From Clostridiales bacterium UBA8960 (lineage in GTDB: Bacteria; Bacillota; Clostridia; Peptostreptococcales; Acidaminobacteraceae): DNA of 5,060 bases. A program made the translations under genes and the position numbers. The stretch lies in NCBI GenBank assembly GCA_003482695.1, contig DMYC01000223.1, positions 1 through 5,060 on the forward strand, given 5' to 3'. The notes under the pieces were generated by a model. It was not told the origin of the DNA. It made no database searches and saw nothing but the letters and a program-made list of their open reading frames with translations. This document shows, in pieces, positions 1-4,646 of this stretch. Every line of letters starts with the position of its first letter. The stretch's first letter is position 1.

Positions 1-112
1 TGATTATTTATGGATTAGCGATCTCCATCGGTGTGCTTGTTACAGTCACCGTTCATAATGGGGGTGACTGTAACAAGCACACCGATGGAGATCGCTAATC
101 CATAAATAATCA
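1..112. repeat. Perfect 50-bp inverted repeat with 12-base loop
   Basis: Bases 1-50 are the exact reverse complement of 63-112, separated by the loop 51-62. The left arm reaches the first base of the window, so it may be longer outside. The arms are coding sequence: both spell the N-terminus of the same YdcZ-type protein in opposite directions. Perfect identity over 50 bp in protein-coding sequence is not what a terminator or regulatory hairpin looks like. Read on the plus strand, the loop continues the protein sensibly (Val-His-Asn-Gly, a YdcZ-like N-terminal motif). Read on the minus strand, it gives Pro-Ile-Met-Asn and then a stop. This points to a strand-switch (fold-back) junction near base 62/63, from assembly or amplification, or less likely a real inverted duplication. 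Confidence 0.95.
3..62 (+). pseudogene. Inverted duplicate fragment of YdcZ-type gene start
   Basis: In frame on the plus strand these 20 codons read IIYGLAISIGVLVTVTVHNG, the first membrane helix of a YdcZ/DUF606 protein ending in the family's N-G pair. Codons 1-16 of the fragment repeat codons 5-20 of the minus-strand gene that starts at 122, base for base. Beyond 62 the frame runs into the other repeat arm, turns hydrophilic (GDCNKHTDGDR) and hits TAA at 96-98. It is therefore not a working gene here. It is best read as the true continuation of the minus-strand gene displayed in the wrong orientation. Confidence 0.6.
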
Positions 113-122
113 ATAATTCCAT
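63..122 (-). CDS. Second YdcZ-type (DUF606) membrane protein, N-terminal part only
   Basis: An ATG at 122 on the minus strand opens MELLIIYGLAISIGVLVTVT, a hydrophobic first helix typical of the DMT-superfamily YdcZ (DUF606, PF04657) group. It lies just downstream of a complete paralogue in the same direction. Its ribosome binding site GGAG overlaps that gene's TAG stop, so the two are translationally close and surely one operon. Tandem DUF606 pairs, thought to work as heteromers like small paired transporters, are common. Only 20 codons can be trusted. Past base 63 the reading enters the fold-back loop and repeat, and a literal reading ends at TAA (17-15) after 35 codons. The rest of the gene is outside the window or lost at a broken sequence end. 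Confidence 0.7.
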
Positions 123-127
123 ATGTT

Positions 128-131
128 CTCC
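128..131 (-). promoter_or_regulatory. Ribosome binding site GGAG overlapping upstream stop
   Basis: On the minus strand GGAG lies 5 nt before the ATG at 122 and shares a base with the TAG stop of the preceding gene (133-131). It supports the start of the partial second YdcZ gene and coupled translation of the pair. Confidence 0.75.
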
Positions 132-547
132 TATAAAACCATAATCGCGAGTCCAAGAATCATGATGCCGACTCCGAACCATTGTTTGGTGTGAATTTTA
201 ACGGACTCTTTACCGAGTAGCCCCCATCTATCGATCATCAGTGACGTGATGACTTGCCCAACAAGTGTGAATGTAATCATCATGGTGACGCCGATCGCAT
301 TAAGTACGACATTGTTTAAAATGATCGTTAAGGAGCCTAAAAAACCGGGTACTAAGTAAATCCATCTGAACTTTATTTTACTTGTTTTGCGACTGAGCAT
401 GAGCATGAGTAGTCCAAAAAAGAAAAGGCCAATCGCATGATAGATGACATTGCTTAAATAAGTACTTGTAAAGCTGCTTAGTAAACCGTTGAATGTCACC
501 ATGATCGACAAAATCAATCCCGTCACGTAAGCTAGTATTTTTGCCAT
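131..547 (-). CDS. YdcZ-type (DUF606) DMT-superfamily membrane transporter
   Basis: A 138-residue integral membrane protein with about five hydrophobic helices (roughly residues 4-24, 34-52, 63-83, 85-105, 118-137). Family marks visible are the N-G pair in helix 1 (20-21), Pro-Gly before helix 3 (67-68), and the conserved block GQ..TSL.ID.WGL.GKE (97-114) before the last helix. Its length fits the usual 140-150 residues of this group. DUF606 proteins are half-size relatives of the drug/metabolite transporter superfamily; substrates are mostly unknown, so none is assigned. ATG at 547 is chosen over an upstream in-frame GTG at 559 because that GTG lies inside the Shine-Dalgarno GTGAGG, six bases before the ATG. 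It is followed immediately by a second gene of the family and is divergent from a Crp/Fnr-type regulator that probably controls it. An efflux role is possible but not shown. Confidence 0.9.
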   Translation of the reverse strand: MAKILAYVTGLILSIMVTFNGLLSSFTSTYLSNVIYHAIGLFFFGLLMLMLSRKTSKIKFRWIYLVPGFLGSLTIILNNVVLNAIGVTMMITFTLVGQVITSLMIDRWGLLGKESVKIHTKQWFGVGIMILGLAIMVL

Positions 548-553
548 AAAATG

Positions 554-559
554 CCTCAC
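554..559 (-). promoter_or_regulatory. Ribosome binding site GTGAGG deciding the transporter start
   Basis: GTGAGG on the minus strand sits 6 nt before ATG 547. The alternative start codon GTG 559 is the first three bases of this element, and no good ribosome binding site lies at a suitable distance before it. Confidence 0.75.
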
Positions 560-584
560 TTCTATTTTTTATTGAGATAATTAC

Positions 585-590
585 AGTATA
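585..590 (-). promoter_or_regulatory. Candidate -10 (TATACT) of transporter promoter, no clear -35
   Basis: The minus strand reads TATACT here, 5 of 6 matches to TATAAT. The region where a -35 would lie (about 608-613) reads TATTAT, a poor match to TTGACA. Transcription would start near 578, about 30 bases before the ATG at 547. A missing -35 is typical of activator-dependent promoters. The palindrome at 613-626 is centred about 41.5 bp upstream of that predicted start, the standard class II position for Crp/Fnr activators. The start site is predicted, uncertain by a base or two. Confidence 0.5.
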
Positions 591-612
591 AAAGAACGGT
601 CTGCAAAATAAT

Positions 613-626
613 ATGACATATGTCAT
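613..626. promoter_or_regulatory. Operator candidate: 14-bp perfect palindrome
   Basis: ATGACATATGTCAT is a perfect palindrome (half-site ATGACAT) in the gap between the divergent regulator and transporter genes. Outside it one mismatched pair (612/627) is followed by two further matching pairs (610-611 with 628-629). Crp/Fnr dimers bind such symmetric sites. It is neither a CRP site (TGTGA-N6-TCACA) nor an FNR site (TTGAT-N4-ATCAA), in line with the altered recognition helix of the neighbouring regulator. It covers the -35 of the regulator's own promoter, so binding there should repress it. Confidence 0.65.
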
Positions 627-641
627 GTTTTCAGGTATAAT
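613..641 (+). promoter_or_regulatory. Sigma-A-type promoter of the Crp/Fnr-family regulator
   Basis: The -35 ATGACA (613-618; 5 of 6 to TTGACA) is separated by 17 bp from a perfect -10 TATAAT (636-641). Transcription would start near 648, leaving a leader of about 22 bases before the ATG at 670. The -35 is the left half of the palindromic operator candidate. Confidence 0.75.
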
Positions 642-657
642 CTTTGTATGAAACGCG

Positions 658-664
658 TTGGAGG
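658..664 (+). promoter_or_regulatory. Ribosome binding site TTGGAGG deciding the regulator start
   Basis: GGAGG (660-664) lies 5 nt before ATG 670. An in-frame TTG at 658 would extend the protein by four residues but is part of this element, so ATG 670 is the start. Confidence 0.8.
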
Positions 665-669
665 CCATT

Positions 670-1365
670 ATGCAAATATTAAAAGAAGCTTCAACCTTAG
701 CGACATATATTTCTCGTCACGGTTTAATGGATATCCTGCCAACGCAGGTGATTGAAGCTTGCGAGCTTTGTAGGTATTCTAGAGATGAGATCGTATTGGT
801 CGCCGATACGGTTATGGATTACTTTTATTTTTTTATCAAAGGCAAACTAAAAGTCTTTCAAATCCATGATAACGGCAAAGCATTTTTGATCCAGTTTTAT
901 AGCAGTTTTGACTCTTTGGGTGAGGTGGAGCTCACAACTGAAATTGCGACTTCGTGCTCTGTATCGGCAATCGAGGTTTCAGATCTGATTAGGGTTCCAA
1001 TGAATGTGCTAAAAGAACACGCACTAAACCATCCGCCATTTTTACTGTACACAGCACGGTCTCTTGCCACGAAACTGATTGTTGCAGACCGTCATCATGC
1101 ATCAAATTTACTCTATCCCGTAAAAAATAGACTCGCCAGTTATTTAAGGGCACATGCCTATGAGTCAGATCATATTTTATTGAAAGAATCATTATCCGAT
1201 GTGTCTGAATACATCGGTACGACCTATAGACAGCTTCATAGAGCATTTCAACAACTGATTGAAGATGAAATCATATTAAGAAGCAACAAGCGCATAAAAA
1301 TCATAGATGCGGATAGGTTATCAGAATTGGCGGGAACCATCTATGGCGATTCATATGCAGAATAA
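670..1365 (+). CDS. Crp/Fnr-superfamily transcription regulator, YeiL-like
   Basis: A 231-residue protein of the usual length for this family. The N-terminal cyclic-nucleotide-binding-like beta-roll spans about residues 20-115: the strand and turn FFIKGKLKVFQIHDNGK (54-70), then a G-E-V-E-L segment (84-88) where CRP has its cAMP-binding GE. The dimer helix is about 112-147. The winged helix-turn-helix is about 172-212, with the recognition helix around TTYRQLHRAFQQL (184-196). The glutamate that reads DNA in CRP and FNR is Arg187 here, while the second arginine (Arg191) is kept. The Y-R-x-L pattern and the V.NRLA.YL segment resemble E. coli YeiL, a poorly understood stationary-phase regulator. 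Cysteines are at 31, 34 and 96 only; a C-x-x-C is present, but no FNR-like four-cysteine cluster, so an iron-sulphur sensor is not supported. The ligand is unknown. It is divergent from the YdcZ-type transporters, most likely their regulator, and probably autoregulated through the palindrome in its promoter. Confidence 0.88.
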   Translation: MQILKEASTLATYISRHGLMDILPTQVIEACELCRYSRDEIVLVADTVMDYFYFFIKGKLKVFQIHDNGKAFLIQFYSSFDSLGEVELTTEIATSCSVSAIEVSDLIRVPMNVLKEHALNHPPFLLYTARSLATKLIVADRHHASNLLYPVKNRLASYLRAHAYESDHILLKESLSDVSEYIGTTYRQLHRAFQQLIEDEIILRSNKRIKIIDADRLSELAGTIYGDSYAE

Positions 1366-1399
1366 AAAAAAGGCTATCAGAATTTTTTCTGACAGCCTT
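1364..1399 (-). terminator. Intrinsic terminator of the GerMN-domain gene
   Basis: A stem of two 13-base arms (1370-1382 with 1387-1399; one A/C mismatch at 1376/1393) closes a TTTT loop. On the minus strand it is followed by a run of T residues (complement of the A run 1364-1371), a classic rho-independent terminator starting 5 bases after the TAA at 1407-1405. On the plus strand the stem begins just after the regulator's stop but is followed by ATACATTA, so it is weaker in that direction. The T tract overlaps the stop codon of the convergent regulator gene, so the two genes are packed as tightly as possible. Confidence 0.85.
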
Positions 1400-1404
1400 A
1401 TACA

Positions 1405-2718
1405 TTATGGTTCCATGTTATAAAATCTGTTTGGGACCAAGCCCGACGTAAAATCGAAATGTTCGTCGATATAAGGGGCACCCTTTACTGTGATCCTCAG
1501 GGATTGAACTTCGGGTAAACTCGTATACGAATAGAGAAGTGAATGAACGAGCAGTTTCTTGTATTCTGCTTGTGAATCAAAGAGCTGGTTAAAGTTTTCG
1601 CTCAAATCCAGTGTCAAAACGCCATTCTCCAAACTGTGTGAAATCAAATGCACTTCATCTGGAATGACCTGAATCAACCCTTGTGTGTCGGGTAAAGTAT
1701 CCGATTGCAGTTTTAGTGCTTGCCAAATTTCTTCGACACGGTCTTCAAATAAACTGGTGACCAATGGAATCGGCATTAGCATCATAAACTCCGAGTTGTT
1801 TGAATAACCGGTGAATACACTGGACGCTGCGCTTTGTGCATAAGTCAGTGACAAATCAGAACCTGAATAAGGCGCGCTAGAGTCATTGACATAAAACTTT
1901 ACGCCTTCAAGTGGGCCGAGTGTCATAAAGGTTTTCGTAACAGCCTCGATGATGGTCGGAAATTTATCTTCGTAACCAGCTAAATTAGCGGGATACATGT
2001 AGATGCTGGCAACATTTTGAGAAATTCGGATGTTTGGCGCATACGGTATCGCAGGTGCCATTTCAGTTAGCCCGAGTCCGGCCTTTGGTCCACCTAACAA
2101 TGCGGTATAAAGCGCACGCCATCGGTTGTCAGGTAAAGGGACGATTCGCGTGATAGGCACCACTTGTTTATAATCTGCTGTTGGAAAAAAAAGTGTAAAG
2201 GCTAGTTGAGTCGCAGATAGTGTGTTGCTTGTTCCAAGTAGCGTTTTATCATAAGCCATATTTGAACCAAACCATGTATAATCGAGGACATCTTCACTAT
2301 TTGCGATTGAAAATGTATAATATCCAGATGGTCTTGAATCCATGAGTTGACCCTTGTTTAAGGTCACTGTTTTTTTGCCATCCATGCCATCGGTTATGTC
2401 TAATGTCAATGTAGACAACTTTAGGCGATCCACATCAATGCCGTGCTTTTGGATGAGGACTTCATAATCGGCCAAAAAATCGCTTGGAAAAACACCAGTG
2501 GTGCTTTCAATATCAAATGAAATGGCCTCAAAACCCATAAAATCGCCATCGGTTGGCAATATCGGTTCCGGTCTTGCTGGCGTGATAATTTCATCTACGG
2601 GTTTTTCAACGATTTTAGTCGACAAATTGAGTGATAATATATCAGTGCTGAGCGGAAATGCTGTCGCTAAGATAAAGAGGATGATTAAGAACAGAACGTT
2701 CGGTAATATTCGGTGCAC
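1405..2718 (-). CDS. Exported protein with two GerMN domains (GerM-like)
   Basis: A 437-residue protein. Residues 4-20 form a hydrophobic signal segment ending A-T-A before Phe21, a possible signal peptidase I site; there is no lipobox cysteine, so unlike many GerM proteins it is not a lipoprotein. A Pro-rich linker (about 40-55) follows, then a domain I do not recognise (about 60-165). The first GerMN domain is about 172-260: strand LAFTLFFPTADY, then ALYTALLGGPKAGLG, matching the family's L-L-x-G-P segment. The second is about 310-430: DEVHLISHSLENGVLTLDLS, then LRITVKGAPY and a final NRFYN, matching the usual end of GerMN. GerM in Bacillus subtilis is a sporulation and germination protein tied to the cortex peptidoglycan; GerMN domains in general are extracytoplasmic. 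GTG 2718 is chosen because AAAGGAGG precedes it by seven bases; the longer GTG 2736 start precedes that element. The gene is divergent from an FtsEX operon, suggesting but not proving an envelope role. Confidence 0.85.
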   Translation of the reverse strand: MHRILPNVLFLIILFILATAFPLSTDILSLNLSTKIVEKPVDEIITPARPEPILPTDGDFMGFEAISFDIESTTGVFPSDFLADYEVLIQKHGIDVDRLKLSTLTLDITDGMDGKKTVTLNKGQLMDSRPSGYYTFSIANSEDVLDYTWFGSNMAYDKTLLGTSNTLSATQLAFTLFFPTADYKQVVPITRIVPLPDNRWRALYTALLGGPKAGLGLTEMAPAIPYAPNIRISQNVASIYMYPANLAGYEDKFPTIIEAVTKTFMTLGPLEGVKFYVNDSSAPYSGSDLSLTYAQSAASSVFTGYSNNSEFMMLMPIPLVTSLFEDRVEEIWQALKLQSDTLPDTQGLIQVIPDEVHLISHSLENGVLTLDLSENFNQLFDSQAEYKKLLVHSLLYSYTSLPEVQSLRITVKGAPYIDEHFDFTSGLVPNRFYNMEP

Positions 2719-2725
2719 TACAGCG

Positions 2726-2733
2726 CCTCCTTT
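2726..2733 (-). promoter_or_regulatory. Ribosome binding site AAAGGAGG deciding the GerM-like start
   Basis: AAAGGAGG on the minus strand is 7 nt before GTG 2718, whose product starts directly into a signal peptide. The in-frame GTG at 2736 lies before the site and has none of its own, so the longer reading is rejected. Confidence 0.85.
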
Positions 2734-2747
2734 CACATAATTGTTCT

Positions 2748-2776
2748 ATAATATTATATGCTATTTTTGATTTCAA
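2748..2776 (-). promoter_or_regulatory. Promoter of the GerMN-domain gene
   Basis: On the minus strand TTGAAA (2776-2771) and TATTAT (2753-2748) are spaced by 17 bp, each one mismatch from consensus. Transcription would start near 2741, about 23 bases before GTG 2718. A perfect 12-bp AT palindrome TATAATATTATA (2747-2758) covers the -10; it offers TATAAT in both directions, so the exact hexamer is uncertain. Nothing here clearly marks a sporulation-sigma promoter. Confidence 0.55.
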
Positions 2777-2818
2777 TACTATATAAAAGATGTTTTTATC
2801 GTTCTCAAATAAATTTTC

Positions 2819-2827
2819 TGTTACAAT
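2819..2827 (+). promoter_or_regulatory. Extended -10 promoter of the coiled-coil/ftsE/ftsX operon
   Basis: TGTTACAAT is an extended -10 (TG-N-TACAAT). No good -35 lies 16-18 bp upstream (about 2798-2805), which extended -10 promoters tolerate. Transcription would start near 2834, leaving a short leader that carries AGGAGG (2841-2846), 7 nt before ATG 2854. Confidence 0.5.
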
Positions 2828-2853
2828 GGTTATAGCATATAGGAGGTTATTTC

Positions 2854-3960
2854 ATGAGAAGTAAGCGTTTTTATTTTGTTTTACTTGCTTTAATCCTTTT
2901 AACAATGACGGGTTATATCAATCTTTCGTTCACTCAACCTCAAAACGTCGAGGCACAAGATAAATTGAATCAAATCACAGAAGAAGAGCAAGCGATTATC
3001 GAAGCTTTATTCGTTTTGTCCTCTGAAATTGAATTGTTGAATACAGAGCTTTTAAAATTAGGACAAGACATCTTGCAAATTGAAGCCGAAGTCGAACAAA
3101 AGAATATTGAAATTCATAGGTTGGCGACAACCTATGAATCTTTGAAATCAAACTTGGCAGAGGTTCTCAGAATTCAGCAAAGGTCTGGTATAGCCTCTAA
3201 CCTTGAAATATTACTAAAGTCAAAAGACCTTAAGGATTTCGTGAGCCGCATCAATTTGCTGAGAGATCTATCGAAAAATGTCGACAACCTCATGAAGGAG
3301 ACGGATTTTGCAAAATCAAGTCTAGAAAGAGAGCGGGCAAACTTGAATGAAATGCTCGTAGAACTTGAGAACCAGGAGGCACTTCTGGTTAAGAAGGCTG
3401 AAGATAAAAACATGGCAAGGCTTGAACTAGAAGCGTATCTCGACAGTTTGGAATCTGAAAAAGAGCACTATGAAGCTTACTTGGATTCAATCGAAAAAAT
3501 TTGGAATGATTTGAAACCGCTGTTTTCACTCACGATTAAAAGTTTCACACAGATTATTGAGAAAGGCGACATGCCAGAAGATACAGTTGAAGTCGTTCTT
3601 TCTCTTTTTAACACGAGAGGCATTATTCGCGAAGTGAAGTTCAACCAAATACTCTCACAAAGAAGCGATCTACCCGAGTTGAAATTTGATTTTAAGAGTG
3701 ACGGCGTCGTGTTGAAATTTCCAAGCCATGAAGTCGAACTAAACGGCACGTTCGAGCTCGTCGATAATCAGACGATTAAGTATGTCGTGAAGGGTGGCCA
3801 GTTTTATAAACTGCCCATGAGCCAAAGTGCACTCGCAGATTTGTTCAGTGAGGGTGATCTGGTATTTAATCTAAAATCAATTCTTGGGAAGAACACCATA
3901 CGCAGAATTGACTATTATGAAGATCGATTAGAACTGCAAGTTACAATAAGTCTATTTTGA
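2854..3960 (+). CDS. Secreted coiled-coil protein, probable FtsEX partner lacking a hydrolase domain
   Basis: A 368-residue protein that starts with a signal segment (MRSKR, hydrophobic 6-22, possible cleavage after V-E-A at 32-34). Residues 36-220 are almost entirely charged, Leu-rich helix with two long coiled-coil arms. Between them is the stretch ILLKSKDLKDFVSRINLLRD (119-138). This closely resembles the hinge motif of PcsB and CwlO coiled-coil domains, where FtsX-interacting coiled coils fold back. A linker (221-245) leads to a domain at about 250-368 of alternating beta-strand-like segments, with GVVLKF (284-289) and YVVKGGQF (310-317). It shows no NlpC/P60 or CHAP Cys-His pair and no M23 HxH site; the whole protein has no cysteine. 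It is first in an operon eight bases before ftsE, whose ribosome binding site overlaps its TGA stop. Known FtsEX partners (EnvC, PcsB, CwlO, RipC) have this position or topology. The role as FtsEX partner is inferred; the C-terminal domain is unassigned. Confidence 0.8.
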   Translation: MRSKRFYFVLLALILLTMTGYINLSFTQPQNVEAQDKLNQITEEEQAIIEALFVLSSEIELLNTELLKLGQDILQIEAEVEQKNIEIHRLATTYESLKSNLAEVLRIQQRSGIASNLEILLKSKDLKDFVSRINLLRDLSKNVDNLMKETDFAKSSLERERANLNEMLVELENQEALLVKKAEDKNMARLELEAYLDSLESEKEHYEAYLDSIEKIWNDLKPLFSLTIKSFTQIIEKGDMPEDTVEVVLSLFNTRGIIREVKFNQILSQRSDLPELKFDFKSDGVVLKFPSHEVELNGTFELVDNQTIKYVVKGGQFYKLPMSQSALADLFSEGDLVFNLKSILGKNTIRRIDYYEDRLELQVTISLF

Positions 3961-3968
3961 GGTGAAAG

Positions 3969-4646
3969 ATGATAAAAGCGGAAAATTGCAGTTTGCAATA
4001 TAAAGATGGTACATTAGCACTTAAGCCGTTCCATTTGAATATTGGACACGGAGAAACACTGTTTGTTATGGGACCAAGTGGTTCTGGAAAGACAAGTTTG
4101 CTAAAACTAATATTGGGCATCGAGATGCCATCGCAAGGCACATTCGAAGTGCTCGGTCAACCGATAAAACCCGGTCATGAAGCATCCATAAGGCTTTTAA
4201 GAACAAAAATCGGACCTATTTTTCAGGAGTTTAGGTTGTTGGAAGGTCGTAGTGTCCTTGAAAACGTCATTTTAGGTCTAAGATTCCTAGACTACTCCAG
4301 TGGTGAAATGAAAACCTTGGCAAATGAGTATTTGGAGCGTGTTGGATTGGGTCATAAGATACATCACACAGTCGACCGCCTTTCTTGGGGAGAGTGCCAA
4401 CGTGTGGCCATAGCGAGGGCTGTTGTTAGAAAGCCCAAACTTATCGTGGCTGATGAACCTACAGGCAACCTTGATAAGTCCAATGCAATCAATGTACTGA
4501 AATTGCTCGCATCGTTTAATGATGGAGAAACAAGTGTAATCATCACCACCCATGCCACGCATCTTGTGGAACACGTAAGCGCGACATCAAGGCTTCATAT
4601 GAAAAATGGTGAATTCGAGATTGAGAGGTGTCTAAATCATGGCTAA
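3969..4646 (+). CDS. ftsE: FtsE, cell-division ABC transporter ATPase
   Basis: A 225-residue nucleotide-binding subunit that pairs with membrane protein FtsX. FtsEX does not clearly move a substrate; it uses ATP to switch peptidoglycan hydrolases outside the cell through FtsX. Walker A GPSGSGKTS is at 35-43; the Q-loop FQEFRLL (85-91) is the FtsE-type signature; Walker B is LIVADE (158-163), the D-loop GNLD (166-169) and the switch histidine His195. The signature motif reads LSWGE (138-142) followed by CQRVAIARA; the usual form is LSGGEQQRVAIARA, so the first Gly is Trp and a Gln is Cys. The rest of the catalytic set is intact, so this is a variant rather than an obvious wreck. Translation starts at ATG 3969 behind GAGGTGA, which overlaps the upstream stop. 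The end overlaps ftsX by 8 bases. MacB/LolD-type ATPases are similar, but the FQEFRLL motif and the following FtsX make FtsE nearly certain. Confidence 0.95.
   Translation: MIKAENCSLQYKDGTLALKPFHLNIGHGETLFVMGPSGSGKTSLLKLILGIEMPSQGTFEVLGQPIKPGHEASIRLLRTKIGPIFQEFRLLEGRSVLENVILGLRFLDYSSGEMKTLANEYLERVGLGHKIHHTVDRLSWGECQRVAIARAVVRKPKLIVADEPTGNLDKSNAINVLKLLASFNDGETSVIITTHATHLVEHVSATSRLHMKNGEFEIERCLNHG

Noticed and set aside
15..122. A literal 35-codon minus-strand reading from ATG 122 to TAA 17-15
   Set aside because: Its second half is only the reverse strand of the repeat arm and turns hydrophilic at the fold-back point; the first 20 codons belong to a longer YdcZ-type gene.
548..559. Extended transporter start at GTG 559
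   Set aside because: The GTG is the first part of the Shine-Dalgarno GTGAGG for ATG 547, and the added residues (MRHF) are not part of the family's N-terminus.
613..626. Classical FNR or CRP box
   Set aside because: The palindrome half-sites are ATGACAT with a two-base centre, not TTGAT-N4-ATCAA or TGTGA-N6-TCACA, and the neighbouring regulator lacks the FNR cysteine cluster.
648..680. ATG 648 as start of a small upstream reading frame before the regulator
   Set aside because: It is out of frame with the regulator, lies at the predicted transcript start and has no ribosome binding site.
2719..2736. Longer GerM-like start at GTG 2736
   Set aside because: It precedes and includes the AAAGGAGG ribosome binding site of GTG 2718, and would put a Gly-Gly-rich tail before the signal peptide.
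2498..2740. Plus-strand 80-codon reading frame over the GerM-like gene start
   Set aside because: Antisense shadow of a well-supported gene; no ribosome binding site and no family resemblance. The same holds for the other antisense frames over the regulator, coiled-coil and ftsE genes.
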